Shown: piece after piece, positions 20,765-29,452 of the stretch
Numbering within the stretch: the stretch's first letter is position 1
Layout of the letters: each line of letters opens with the position of its first letter
NCBI RefSeq assembly: GCF_018802605.1
Contig: NZ_CP069161.1
Span: forward strand, 1,054,001-1,118,000
DNA from: Paludibacterium paludis
GTDB taxonomy: Bacteria; Pseudomonadota; Gammaproteobacteria; Burkholderiales; Chromobacteriaceae
Direction: 5' to 3'
Length of the DNA: 64,000 nt
The notes under the pieces: generated by a model
The model's input: only the letters and a program-made list of their open reading frames with translations
What the model was told of the DNA's origin: nothing
Databases searched by the model: none
Program-made: the position numbers and the translations under genes

Positions 20765-23101
20765 ATGTCGAGCATGAAAGTCAGGCACCGTTTGACGCTG
20801 GGCTTCGGTGTGTTGCTGGTGGTTATCGGGGTGGGCATGGGCAGCGCGGTGCGGGAGTTGGGCAACCTTTCGGGCAGCATCAAGGAAACGTCCAGGGTCC
20901 ATGTGCCTCGCGCCAAGGCCGCCAACGCGACCATCGACAACATCAATGTGGTGGGACGCGGAACACGCCAGTTGCTGATCGACGACCGGCCGGCGGAAAT
21001 CGCCGACATCAAAAACAAAATGACCGCCGCCTGGAAAGCCATGAACGACGCTCGCCAGGAGCTTCGCTCGGTACCCGGCGACAAGCAGAGCATGGCTTTG
21101 CAGGAGATTTTCTTCCAGACCGACGACGTGCACCGCCAGAAGGTCGACCGCTTCATGACGCTGCTCGATGCGGGCAAGCACGATGAAGCCCGGACCTATT
21201 TGCTGGCGGAGATGCGTCCCGTGCAATTGAAGGCGATCGACGCGGTCGACGCCCTGGTCGATTACGAAGAAAAACAATCCCAGGATCTGGCCAACGCCAC
21301 CCTGGATGAGGCGGTCGGCGCGGTGCGCTTCCTCTACGTGATGCTGGCCGTTTCGGTGGTGATCGGCCTGACCGCCGGTTGGCTGATCACCCGCGGCCTG
21401 ATGCGCCAGCTGGGCGGCGAGCCGGACGAGGCGGTGCAGTTGATGGAACAACTGGCCGCCGGCGAGGTGACATCGGAATTGACGGTGAAGAAGGGCGACA
21501 CCTCGAGTCTGTTCTTCCACATCCGGCGCGCGGCGGACAAGGCGGTGGAGAACATCCGGGTGCGCATCGCGCTGGACAACGTGAGCACCAGCGTGATGAT
21601 CGCCGACAACGACCGCAACATCATCTACACCAACCGCAGCGTGGGCGACATGCTGATGCGGGCGGAGGCGGATCTGCGCCGGGCGCTGCCGCAGTTCGAC
21701 GCGCGCAATGTGCTGGGGGCGAACATGGACATCTTCCATCGCAACCCGGCGCATCAGCGGGAATTGCTGGCGAACCTGCGCGGCACCTACCGGGCGGAAA
21801 TCAAGGTCGGCGGGCGGGTGTTCGCGCTGGCGGCCAGTCCGGTGTTCAACGCGCGCGGCGAGCGGTTGGGCTCGGTGGTGGAATGGAAAGACCGCACGGA
21901 CGAAGTGCATGTGGAGGAGGAAGTGGCGGCGATCGTCGGCGCGGCGGCCAACGGCAACTTCGAGGCGCGCATCGGCATGACGGGCAAGGACGGCTTCTTC
22001 AAGGTGCTGGGCGAAGGGGTGAACAACCTGCTGGATGTGACGAGCCGGGGGCTGAACGACATCGCGTCGGTGCTGGCGAGCCTGGCGCGCGGGGATTTGA
22101 CGCGGACGATCGAGAGCGACTACCAGGGATTGTTCGGTTCGCTCAAGAGCGACACCAACACCACGGTGGAGCGGCTGCGGGAAATCGTCGGCGACATCAA
22201 GGAGGCGACGGACGCGATCACCACGGCGGCGCGGGAAATCGCGGTGGGCAACAGCAACCTGTCGAGCCGGACGGAGCAGCAGGCGGCGAGCCTGGAAGAG
22301 ACGGCGTCGAGCATGGAGGAGATCACCAGCACGGTGAAGCAGAACGCGGAGAACGCGAAGAAGGCGAACCAGCTGGCGAGCGGCGCGTCGCAGATCGCCA
22401 CGCAGGGCGGAGCGGTGGTGGGGCAGGTGGTGTCGACGATGAGCGAGATCAACGACAGCGCGCGCAAGATCGTGGACATCATCAGCGTGATCGACGGCAT
22501 CGCGTTCCAGACCAATATCCTGGCGCTGAACGCGGCGGTGGAGGCGGCGCGGGCGGGCGAACAGGGGCGGGGCTTCGCGGTGGTGGCGAGCGAAGTGCGC
22601 AATCTGGCGCAGCGTTCGGCGGCGGCGGCCAAGGAGATCAAGGCGCTGATCGGCGATTCGGTGGACAAGGTGGAGTCCGGGTCGCGGCTGGTGGACGAGG
22701 CGGGCAAGACGATGGAGGAGATCGTCTCGTCGGTGACGCGGGTGGCGGACATCATGAGCGAGATTTCGGCGGCGTCGATCGAGCAAAGCTCGGGGATCGA
22801 GCAGGTGAATCTGGCGGTGACGCAGATGGACGAGAACACGCAGAAGAACGCGGCGCTGGTGGAGGAGGCGGCCGCGGCGGCGGAGTCGCTGCAAGAGCAG
22901 TCGCAGTCGCTGGCGCAGGCGGTGTCGATTTTCCGGCTCGACGCGGCGTCGGGGCGCGCGGTGCCTGTGGCGCGTCAGCGGTCGTCAGCCATTCCGACCC
23001 TGAAGACTGTCGTGACTCCGGCTCCCGCTTCTGTTTCGGGCGACGTGCCGCGGGCGATTCAGGGGGCCAGGACCGACAACGACGAGTGGGAAGAGTTCTG
23101 A
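20765..23101 (+). CDS. Transmembrane chemoreceptor with PAS-heme domain and CheR tether (MCP1)
   Basis: The 778-residue receptor has TM1 (about 10-30), a periplasmic four-helix-type domain (about 31-185), TM2 (about 187-208), a HAMP unit, a PAS domain (about 268-380), two more HAMP units (about 385-480), and a long signalling coil with the tip [20 protein letters not shown]. The PAS domain holds His325 ([10 protein letters not shown]) and Trp374 (SVVEWKDRT), matching the heme ligand His234 and the O2-contacting Trp283 of Pseudomonas Aer2 in both motif and 49-residue spacing. The C-terminus DEWEEF fits the xWxxF CheR/CheB tether. From residue 212 to about 725 it is identical in DNA to the next gene apart from one base. 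Confidence 0.92.
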   Translation: MSSMKVRHRLTLGFGVLLVVIGVGMGSAVRELGNLSGSIKETSRVHVPRAKAANATIDNINVVGRGTRQLLIDDRPAEIADIKNKMTAAWKAMNDARQELRSVPGDKQSMALQEIFFQTDDVHRQKVDRFMTLLDAGKHDEARTYLLAEMRPVQLKAIDAVDALVDYEEKQSQDLANATLDEAVGAVRFLYVMLAVSVVIGLTAGWLITRGLMRQLGGEPDEAVQLMEQLAAGEVTSELTVKKGDTSSLFFHIRRAADKAVENIRVRIALDNVSTSVMIADNDRNIIYTNRSVGDMLMRAEADLRRALPQFDARNVLGANMDIFHRNPAHQRELLANLRGTYRAEIKVGGRVFALAASPVFNARGERLGSVVEWKDRTDEVHVEEEVAAIVGAAANGNFEARIGMTGKDGFFKVLGEGVNNLLDVTSRGLNDIASVLASLARGDLTRTIESDYQGLFGSLKSDTNTTVERLREIVGDIKEATDAITTAAREIAVGNSNLSSRTEQQAASLEETASSMEEITSTVKQNAENAKKANQLASGASQIATQGGAVVGQVVSTMSEINDSARKIVDIISVIDGIAFQTNILALNAAVEAARAGEQGRGFAVVASEVRNLAQRSAAAAKEIKALIGDSVDKVESGSRLVDEAGKTMEEIVSSVTRVADIMSEISAASIEQSSGIEQVNLAVTQMDENTQKNAALVEEAAAAAESLQEQSQSLAQAVSIFRLDAASGRAVPVARQRSSAIPTLKTVVTPAPASVSGDVPRAIQGARTDNDEWEEF
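21398..22941 (+). repeat. Copy 1 of a near-identical 1,544 bp direct repeat (MCP cytoplasmic module)
   Basis: This stretch of MCP1 recurs 2,365 bp downstream at 23763-25306. Translations in several frames on both strands are the same across the repeat. The one difference I found is at 22917 (A here, G at 25282). It begins exactly at the HAMP unit after TM2 and ends just before the divergent C-terminal tails. Flanking sensor domains are clearly diverged, which indicates recent gene conversion or unequal exchange confined to the cytoplasmic module. Confidence 0.95.
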
Positions 23102-23132
23102 GCCATCGATCAGAAGCGGGGGAGTATCGATC

Positions 23133-25364
23133 ATGAGAGTGACGGTCAAGCACCGCCTGACACTGGGATTCGGCATCCTGCTGGCGGTCATTGCCGCCGG
23201 GCTGCTGCTGGCGCGCCACGAGATCCTGGGTCTGTACGATGGCATTCAGGACCTGACAACGGTTCACGTGCCGCGCGCCGAAGCGGCGAACCATCTGATG
23301 GACGAGCTCAATCAGCTCTCGCGCAATCAGCGACTGATGTTCGTGGACGACCGGGCTTCCGACCGGGACGATATCCGCGACAAGATCCGCACGAGCCAGG
23401 CTCTGGTCGGCCAGATCCGCAAGGCGCTGCGGGCCATCCCGGCGGAACCGGACAGCGCGCGCCTGCAGGATGAATGGGATGCGATTTATCGCAATCATGA
23501 TGAAACATCCGATCACCTGATGGCGTTGTTCGGAGCGGGCAAGCTTGATGAGGCGAAGGCGTATTTGCTCGATCACCTGCGGCCGATCCAGTCGCGCCTG
23601 ATCGCCACAATGCAGAAAGTGGCCGATTACGAGGAAACCCAGGCGAAAAAACACGCCAACGAGGCAATGGAAGGCATGGCGTCGACGCTCAATAACCTGG
23701 GCATCATGCTTGCCGTCTCCGCGTTCATCGGGGTGATCGCCGCGTGGTGGATCACCCGTTCGCTGATGCGCCAGCTGGGCGGCGAGCCGGACGAGGCGGT
23801 GCAGTTGATGGAACAACTGGCCGCCGGCGAGGTGACATCGGAATTGACGGTGAAGAAGGGCGACACCTCGAGTCTGTTCTTCCACATCCGGCGCGCGGCG
23901 GACAAGGCGGTGGAGAACATCCGGGTGCGCATCGCGCTGGACAACGTGAGCACCAGCGTGATGATCGCCGACAACGACCGCAACATCATCTACACCAACC
24001 GCAGCGTGGGCGACATGCTGATGCGGGCGGAGGCGGATCTGCGCCGGGCGCTGCCGCAGTTCGACGCGCGCAATGTGCTGGGGGCGAACATGGACATCTT
24101 CCATCGCAACCCGGCGCATCAGCGGGAATTGCTGGCGAACCTGCGCGGCACCTACCGGGCGGAAATCAAGGTCGGCGGGCGGGTGTTCGCGCTGGCGGCC
24201 AGTCCGGTGTTCAACGCGCGCGGCGAGCGGTTGGGCTCGGTGGTGGAATGGAAAGACCGCACGGACGAAGTGCATGTGGAGGAGGAAGTGGCGGCGATCG
24301 TCGGCGCGGCGGCCAACGGCAACTTCGAGGCGCGCATCGGCATGACGGGCAAGGACGGCTTCTTCAAGGTGCTGGGCGAAGGGGTGAACAACCTGCTGGA
24401 TGTGACGAGCCGGGGGCTGAACGACATCGCGTCGGTGCTGGCGAGCCTGGCGCGCGGGGATTTGACGCGGACGATCGAGAGCGACTACCAGGGATTGTTC
24501 GGTTCGCTCAAGAGCGACACCAACACCACGGTGGAGCGGCTGCGGGAAATCGTCGGCGACATCAAGGAGGCGACGGACGCGATCACCACGGCGGCGCGGG
24601 AAATCGCGGTGGGCAACAGCAACCTGTCGAGCCGGACGGAGCAGCAGGCGGCGAGCCTGGAAGAGACGGCGTCGAGCATGGAGGAGATCACCAGCACGGT
24701 GAAGCAGAACGCGGAGAACGCGAAGAAGGCGAACCAGCTGGCGAGCGGCGCGTCGCAGATCGCCACGCAGGGCGGAGCGGTGGTGGGGCAGGTGGTGTCG
24801 ACGATGAGCGAGATCAACGACAGCGCGCGCAAGATCGTGGACATCATCAGCGTGATCGACGGCATCGCGTTCCAGACCAATATCCTGGCGCTGAACGCGG
24901 CGGTGGAGGCGGCGCGGGCGGGCGAACAGGGGCGGGGCTTCGCGGTGGTGGCGAGCGAAGTGCGCAATCTGGCGCAGCGTTCGGCGGCGGCGGCCAAGGA
25001 GATCAAGGCGCTGATCGGCGATTCGGTGGACAAGGTGGAGTCCGGGTCGCGGCTGGTGGACGAGGCGGGCAAGACGATGGAGGAGATCGTCTCGTCGGTG
25101 ACGCGGGTGGCGGACATCATGAGCGAGATTTCGGCGGCGTCGATCGAGCAAAGCTCGGGGATCGAGCAGGTGAATCTGGCGGTGACGCAGATGGACGAGA
25201 ACACGCAGAAGAACGCGGCGCTGGTGGAGGAGGCGGCCGCGGCGGCGGAGTCGCTGCAAGAGCAGTCGCAGTCGCTGGCGCGGGCGGTGTCGATTTTCCG
25301 GCTCGATGCGGCTTCCGCTGCGGGCGGACCGCGTGGAGGGCGCCATGGGACAGCCCGTACTTGA
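23133..25364 (+). CDS. Transmembrane chemoreceptor with PAS-heme domain, tether missing (MCP2)
   Basis: The 743-residue receptor has the same architecture as its upstream neighbour: TM1 (about 9-29), a four-helix-type periplasmic domain (about 30-184), TM2, HAMP, PAS-heme-like domain with His324 and Trp373, two HAMPs and the signalling coil. Only the first 210 residues and the last 20 differ; the periplasmic domains share the [13 protein letters not shown] start and overall length but are otherwise diverged. Its C-terminus ends [10 protein letters not shown], lacking the WEEF-type tether of MCP1. The last 20 bases overlap the start of cheR. It should detect a different periplasmic cue while giving the same cytoplasmic output. 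Confidence 0.92.
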   Translation: MRVTVKHRLTLGFGILLAVIAAGLLLARHEILGLYDGIQDLTTVHVPRAEAANHLMDELNQLSRNQRLMFVDDRASDRDDIRDKIRTSQALVGQIRKALRAIPAEPDSARLQDEWDAIYRNHDETSDHLMALFGAGKLDEAKAYLLDHLRPIQSRLIATMQKVADYEETQAKKHANEAMEGMASTLNNLGIMLAVSAFIGVIAAWWITRSLMRQLGGEPDEAVQLMEQLAAGEVTSELTVKKGDTSSLFFHIRRAADKAVENIRVRIALDNVSTSVMIADNDRNIIYTNRSVGDMLMRAEADLRRALPQFDARNVLGANMDIFHRNPAHQRELLANLRGTYRAEIKVGGRVFALAASPVFNARGERLGSVVEWKDRTDEVHVEEEVAAIVGAAANGNFEARIGMTGKDGFFKVLGEGVNNLLDVTSRGLNDIASVLASLARGDLTRTIESDYQGLFGSLKSDTNTTVERLREIVGDIKEATDAITTAAREIAVGNSNLSSRTEQQAASLEETASSMEEITSTVKQNAENAKKANQLASGASQIATQGGAVVGQVVSTMSEINDSARKIVDIISVIDGIAFQTNILALNAAVEAARAGEQGRGFAVVASEVRNLAQRSAAAAKEIKALIGDSVDKVESGSRLVDEAGKTMEEIVSSVTRVADIMSEISAASIEQSSGIEQVNLAVTQMDENTQKNAALVEEAAAAAESLQEQSQSLARAVSIFRLDAASAAGGPRGGRHGTART
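23763..25306 (+). repeat. Copy 2 of the near-identical 1,544 bp direct repeat
   Basis: This is the second copy of the module at 21398-22941, inside MCP2. Identity starts at the CTGATGCGCC before the HAMP unit and breaks down after the GATTTTCCGGCTCGA sequence near 25306, followed by an unrelated 3' end. One mismatch was noted at 25282. Confidence 0.95.
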
Positions 25365-26193
25365 CCGCGACTTGTCCTTCACCAGCGCGGACTTCCGGCG
25401 GATCCGCGAGATGGTGTACCGGCAGGCCGGCATCTCGCTTAATGAGACCAAGGCGAACATGGCCTATGCCAGACTGTCGCGGCGCCTGCGCAAGCTGGGA
25501 CTGAACAATTTTTCCCAATATCTGGATTATCTGGGCGAGCATCCGTCAAGTCCCGAATGGCAGGCATTCATCAATGCCTTGACGACCAATCTGACGGCGT
25601 TCTTTCGCGAGTCGCACCACTTCGACGAACTGGCCGGGTTGTTCGCGGCGGCGCAACCGGGCGCGCCATTCCGGGTCTGGAGCGCCGCGGCGTCAACCGG
25701 CGAAGAGCCTTACTCGATCGCCATGACCCTGGCGGCGGCACGCTCCCGTCCGGGCAAGATCGAAATACTGGCGTCGGATATCGATACCCAGGTTTTGCAG
25801 GCGGCGGCGAGCGGCATCTACCCGATCGAACGTCTGGCCAAACTGGACAAGGCCTTGGTGCAGCGTTTTTTTCTCAAAGGTCGCGGGGCGTTCGAAGGGC
25901 AGGCGCGAGTGAGGCCGGAAGTGTCCGGGATGATCCATTTTTTTCAGTTGAATCTGACATCGCCGAACTGGCCGGATCTGGGCCGCTTCGACGCCATCTT
26001 TTGCCGGAACGTGATGATCTATTTTGACAAGCCGACACAGTTGCGGCTCCTGGAGCGGATGGCGGCGCTGATGACCCCGTCCTCGCGGCTTTTTCTCGGC
26101 CATTCGGAAAACATCCAGTTTCTGACCGGTCTTTTCGTCTCGAGCGGGCGGACCAGTTACCGCCTGGCTTCCGCCTCGCGGAGCGAGCCATGA
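25345..26193 (+). CDS. cheR: Chemotaxis protein methyltransferase CheR
   Basis: The 282-residue enzyme methylates glutamates of MCPs using S-adenosylmethionine. The N-terminal helical domain ([19 protein letters not shown]) is followed by the SAM-binding fold with [17 protein letters not shown] and the [14 protein letters not shown] motif, and GHSEN near the C-terminus. The frame opens 13 codons earlier, inside MCP2, but the ATG at 25345 follows GGAGGG and gives the normal start. It overlaps the MCP2 end by 20 bp. The beta-subdomain that binds receptor tethers is present, and MCP1 has a matching C-terminal tether. Its stop overlaps the cheB start. Confidence 0.95.
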   Translation: MGQPVLDRDLSFTSADFRRIREMVYRQAGISLNETKANMAYARLSRRLRKLGLNNFSQYLDYLGEHPSSPEWQAFINALTTNLTAFFRESHHFDELAGLFAAAQPGAPFRVWSAAASTGEEPYSIAMTLAAARSRPGKIEILASDIDTQVLQAAASGIYPIERLAKLDKALVQRFFLKGRGAFEGQARVRPEVSGMIHFFQLNLTSPNWPDLGRFDAIFCRNVMIYFDKPTQLRLLERMAALMTPSSRLFLGHSENIQFLTGLFVSSGRTSYRLASASRSEP

Positions 26194-27254
26194 CAAGCAC
26201 GGCGCGCAAGATTCGTGTGGTGGTGGTCGACGATTCTGCCCTGATTCGCAGCTTGCTGACTTCCTTGCTTAACAGCGCGCCGGATATCGAGGTGGTGGCC
26301 ACGGCCTCCGACCCCATCGTCGCGCGCGAACGGATCCGGGAAACCTCGCCCGATGTGGTGACGCTGGACGTCGAGATGCCTCGTATGGACGGGCTTGAGT
26401 TCCTGCGCCGTTTGATGCGTTTGCGTCCAACCCCGGTGGTGATGATCTCGTCGCTCACCGGCCGCGGTTCGGAAACCTCGCTCGCCGCGCTGGAGCTCGG
26501 GGCGGTGGATGTCATCGCCAAGCCGGTCAGCGATGTGGCGCGCAACATGGAGCGCTACGCGGAACAGATCCGCGACAAGATCCGGGCCGCCGCCGGCGCG
26601 CGCGTTTTCCATCCTCAGCGCTTTTTGTCGCATGGACCGTTGTCCGCGCCGTCCTCCGCCGCGCATGGCAAGTTCGATGCGCTGGCGATTGTATTCGTCG
26701 GCGCCTCGACCGGCGGCACGGAAGCGATCAAGGCCTTTTTGACGCAACTGCCGGCGGACTTTCCTCCGGTGTTGATGGTTCAGCACATGCCGGAAAACTT
26801 TACCCTGTCGTTCGCCCGGCGTCTTGACTCGCTGTGCGCGATGAATGTGAAAGAGGCGGAGGACGGCGACAGGATCGAAAAAGGCTGGGCCTACCTGGCT
26901 CCCGGGCATTCGCACATGCGCATCCGCCGCGGTGGCGGCGGTTATGTGGTTGCGCTGGACAAAAGCGATCCGGTCAACCGCCACCGCCCGGCCGTGGATG
27001 TGCTGTTCCGTTCGGCCGCCGTCGAAGTCGGACGCCACGCCGTCGGCGTGATCATGACCGGCATGGGCAAGGACGGGGCCGAGGGCATGCGGGAAATGAA
27101 ACAGGCCGGGGCCTGGAATATTGCCCAGGATGAAGCCTCATCCGTGGTGTACGGCATGCCGCGCGAAGCATTGCGTGCCGGCGGCGTGGATGAAGTGTTG
27201 CCGCTGAACGCCCTGCCGCTTCGGGTCATCGAGCGATTGCAGGGCCGGGGCTGA
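26190..27254 (+). CDS. cheB: Chemotaxis protein-glutamate methylesterase/glutaminase CheB
   Basis: The 354-residue protein has an N-terminal receiver ([13 protein letters not shown], phospho-acceptor Asp60 in [15 protein letters not shown]) and a C-terminal methylesterase with the catalytic triad regions [11 protein letters not shown] (Ser), [15 protein letters not shown] (His) and [12 protein letters not shown] (Asp). It removes methyl groups from MCPs and deamidates their glutamines when phosphorylated by CheA. It overlaps cheR by four bases (ATGA) and is followed one base later by cheD. Confidence 0.96.
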   Translation: MTSTARKIRVVVVDDSALIRSLLTSLLNSAPDIEVVATASDPIVARERIRETSPDVVTLDVEMPRMDGLEFLRRLMRLRPTPVVMISSLTGRGSETSLAALELGAVDVIAKPVSDVARNMERYAEQIRDKIRAAAGARVFHPQRFLSHGPLSAPSSAAHGKFDALAIVFVGASTGGTEAIKAFLTQLPADFPPVLMVQHMPENFTLSFARRLDSLCAMNVKEAEDGDRIEKGWAYLAPGHSHMRIRRGGGGYVVALDKSDPVNRHRPAVDVLFRSAAVEVGRHAVGVIMTGMGKDGAEGMREMKQAGAWNIAQDEASSVVYGMPREALRAGGVDEVLPLNALPLRVIERLQGRG

Positions 27255-27255
27255 C

Positions 27256-27849
27256 ATGGCGGCGGCCGGCCAGCCTGGTTTCGGGTATTTCGATGCCCAG
27301 TTCCAGCTACCCGCCGTGAAGCTTCTGCCGGGCGAGTATCTGGCCACGCGCGCTCCGCAGTTGCTGGTGACGGTGCTGGGATCCTGCGTGGCGGCCTGTT
27401 TGCGCGACAGGAAAACCGGCATTTCGGGAATGAACCATTTCATGCTGCCGGAAGGCGCGCCGACCGGTGACCAGGGGCCCGTCACCCGTTTTGGCATGTT
27501 TGCCATGGAACGGCTGATCAACGACATGCTCAAGTTGGGGGCGAGCCGGGAAGGGCTGGAAGCCAAGGTGTTCGGCGGCGGCAACGTGCTGCATGGCATG
27601 AAAATCGTCAACATCGGCGCCCAGAACGGCAATTTCGTGCTCGATTATCTGGCCAACGAGCGTATTCCTGTGCTGGCCGAGGATCTGCTGGGCGAGCATG
27701 CCCGCAAGGTGTATTTTTTCACGGACACCGGCAAGGTGATGATCCGGCGCCTGAAGTCCGAGCGGCTGCCGACGGTGGCGCGGGAAGAAGCCCGCTACCG
27801 GGATACCGTGGAGCATTCCGGCAGCGGCGACGTCGAATTGTTCGACTGA
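27256..27849 (+). CDS. cheD: Chemoreceptor glutamine deamidase CheD
   Basis: The 197-residue protein carries the CheD signature VTVLGSCVAACLRD with catalytic Cys44 and GISGMNHFMLPEG with His61, spaced as in characterised CheD proteins. CheD deamidates specific receptor glutamines and, in some species, interacts with CheC or CheY. It ends the plus-strand chemotaxis run; the following gene is on the opposite strand and converges with it after 4 bp. No CheC is encoded in the window. Confidence 0.95.
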   Translation: MAAAGQPGFGYFDAQFQLPAVKLLPGEYLATRAPQLLVTVLGSCVAACLRDRKTGISGMNHFMLPEGAPTGDQGPVTRFGMFAMERLINDMLKLGASREGLEAKVFGGGNVLHGMKIVNIGAQNGNFVLDYLANERIPVLAEDLLGEHARKVYFFTDTGKVMIRRLKSERLPTVAREEARYRDTVEHSGSGDVELFD

Positions 27850-27853
27850 GCGG

Positions 27854-28177
27854 TCACTTTTCCAGAAGGTGGCGCTTGTCCTTGACCTTCGCCCATTCCT
27901 CGTGATCGGGCAGCGGATCTTTTTTCGCGGAGATCACCGGCCATTCCCGGGCCAGTTCGGCGTTGATGCCGAGGAAGGCCTGCTGGTCCGCCGGCAGATC
28001 ATCCTCGGGGTAAATCGCCTCGACCGGGCATTCGGGCACGCACAGGGTGCAGTCGATGCACTCTTCGGGATCGATCACCAGAAAATTGGGCCCTTCATGA
28101 AAACAATCCACCGGGCAGACATCCACGCAATCGGTGTATTTGCATTTGACACAGGCTTCGGTTACAACATAGGCCAT
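27854..28177 (-). CDS. fdxA: FdxA-type ferredoxin (7Fe or two-cluster)
   Basis: The 107-residue ferredoxin has the first cluster region [14 protein letters not shown], with the C-x2-C-x4-C-x3-CP spacing of 7Fe/Azotobacter-type FdxA, and a second cluster [12 protein letters not shown]. The C-terminal extension ([18 protein letters not shown]) is typical of this family. It is a small cytoplasmic electron carrier. GGGGAGC lies eight bases before the ATG. It is transcribed divergently from gluQ across a 63 bp gap that contains a perfect inverted repeat. Confidence 0.95.
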   Translation of the reverse strand: MAYVVTEACVKCKYTDCVDVCPVDCFHEGPNFLVIDPEECIDCTLCVPECPVEAIYPEDDLPADQQAFLGINAELAREWPVISAKKDPLPDHEEWAKVKDKRHLLEK

Positions 28178-28199
28178 GTTTTTGTGCTCCCCGCTGAAA

Positions 28200-28218
28200 G
28201 TTGACTATTCCAGTCAAC
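28200..28218. promoter_or_regulatory. Inverted repeat between divergent fdxA and gluQ
   Basis: GTTGACT (28200-28206) and AGTCAAC (28212-28218) form a perfect 7-bp inverted repeat with a 5-base centre in the short gap between the divergent genes. Each arm contains a -35-like TTGACT pointing outward, but no good -10 follows at the right distance on either side. It may be an operator or paired -35 elements. Confidence 0.4.
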
Positions 28219-28240
28219 ATTTTAGCGAGAAATTCCTTCC

Positions 28241-29143
28241 GTGTTGAATACTGAAATGCCTTCCGTGCGCGGCCGTTTCGCGCCGAGTCCCACCGGTCTT
28301 TTGCATGCCGGTTCCCTGACCACTGCCGTGGGCAGTTTTCTTGAAGCGCGTACGCGCGGCGGCCAGTGGCTGGTGCGCATCGAAGACCTCGACCCGCCCC
28401 GCGAAGTGCCGGGCGCCGCCGACGAAATCCTGCGCACGCTCGAGCGCCTGGGGTTCGAATGGGATGGCGACGTGGTCTACCAGAGCCGGCGCCATGACCT
28501 CTACCGCGACGCGCTCGATACGTTGCGGCGGGCGGGAAGCGTGTACCCGTGCACCTGCACACGCCGTGAAATCGGTCTGGTCGCGCACCGGGGCATCGAC
28601 GGCCCGGTGTATCCGGGCACCTGCCGCGGCGGCTGCCGCGAGTCGCGCAGCGCGCGCGCCTGGCGTCTGCGGGTAGGCGAAGACCCGGTGTCTTTCGACG
28701 ACCGCCTGCAGGGGCGGGTATCCCAGAGCCTGGAAAACGAGGTCGGGGATATCGTGCTGCGGCGCGCCGACGGCTTTTGGGCCTATCAGCTGGCCGTGGT
28801 GGTGGACGATGCCGAACAGGGAGTCACCGATATCGTGCGCGGCGCGGACCTGCTGGTCTCAACCCCCCGGCAGATCGCCGTCTACCGGGCGCTGGGGCAA
28901 GCGGTTCCCGGCTATTGTCACCTGCCGGTGATGGTCAATGCCGCCGGCGAGAAGCTCTCCAAGCAGACGCTCGCGCCGGCCATCGATCCGGATGAGGCCG
29001 TGAAGGCGCTGTGTCAGGCATTGCGGCGGCTTGGCCATACTCCGCCGGCGGATCCGGGTTCGGTCGCCGAAGTGTGGGCATGGGCCATGGAGCACTGGTC
29101 GATAAGCCGGGTGCCGGCCGCTCCGGTTACCGTGATTTCTTGA
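28241..29143 (+). CDS. gluQ: Glutamyl-Q tRNA(Asp) synthetase
   Basis: The roughly 300-residue protein is a truncated glutamyl-tRNA synthetase paralogue lacking the anticodon-binding domain, which attaches glutamate to queuosine of tRNA-Asp. It has RGRFAPSPTGLLHAGSL (HIGH-like), a zinc-site pattern CTCTRREI and GTCRGGC, and a KLSKQ motif in place of KMSKS. The start may be GTG 28241 or ATG 28256; neither has a good ribosome site. It is separated from the downstream gcv operon by a promoter and a riboswitch. Confidence 0.92.
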   Translation: MLNTEMPSVRGRFAPSPTGLLHAGSLTTAVGSFLEARTRGGQWLVRIEDLDPPREVPGAADEILRTLERLGFEWDGDVVYQSRRHDLYRDALDTLRRAGSVYPCTCTRREIGLVAHRGIDGPVYPGTCRGGCRESRSARAWRLRVGEDPVSFDDRLQGRVSQSLENEVGDIVLRRADGFWAYQLAVVVDDAEQGVTDIVRGADLLVSTPRQIAVYRALGQAVPGYCHLPVMVNAAGEKLSKQTLAPAIDPDEAVKALCQALRRLGHTPPADPGSVAEVWAWAMEHWSISRVPAAPVTVIS

Positions 29144-29177
29144 CGCCGAACGGTCACGGACGTGACAAATTACTCGC

Positions 29178-29206
29178 TTGCCATTTGCCTGCCGAGTGGG
29201 GATAAT
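29178..29206 (+). promoter_or_regulatory. Sigma-70 promoter of the gcvTHP operon
   Basis: TTGCCA (29178-29183) and GATAAT (29201-29206) are separated by exactly 17 bases. Transcription would begin near 29213, immediately before the first riboswitch stem at 29216, which supports the assignment. Confidence 0.75.
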
Positions 29207-29215
29207 CCGGCCATC

Positions 29216-29407
29216 GTGCAGGAGAGAGCAGCGCAAGCTGCCGCCGAAGGCGCAAGCGCACCCGCAATCGCTCAGGCAAAAGGACTGCACCATGCACGCC
29301 GCAAGTCGAGTACTTCGCGTGCCAACTCTGGAGAGCGGCGCCTTGACGGCGCCCACCGAAGGGGCTAACGGCGTTCTCGCCGGAAAATCTCAGGTTGCCG
29401 GACAGAG
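29216..29407 (+). ncRNA. Tandem glycine riboswitch
   Basis: Two glycine aptamers lie in the gcvT leader. Aptamer 1: P1 GTGCAG (29216-29221) with CTGCAC (29285-29290), enclosing GGAGAGAG, GCCGAAGGCGCAA and CTCAGGCAAAAGGAC, all hallmarks of the fold. Aptamer 2: P1 CTCTG (29326-29330) with CAGAG (29403-29407), enclosing GGAGAGCG, CACCGAAGGGGCTAACG and AAAATCTCAGG. Tandem aptamers upstream of glycine-cleavage genes normally turn expression on when glycine is abundant. The linker between the aptamers is long (29291-29325) and can itself form a hairpin (GCACGC with GCGTGC). Confidence 0.95.
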
Positions 29408-29452
29408 GGGTGTGAGAAAGAGGAAGAATTCTCCCCCTATTGAGGACGCGAC

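Noticed and set aside
20765..25364. Possibility that the long MCP repeat is a mobile element
   Set aside because: No transposase, terminal inverted repeats or target duplications; the repeat stays within coding frames.
22752..25460. Minus-strand open frame of about 900 codons across the MCP genes, duplicated at 20735-22894
   Set aside because: It mirrors the MCP coding sequence, is Arg/His-rich and repeats because the MCP module repeats.
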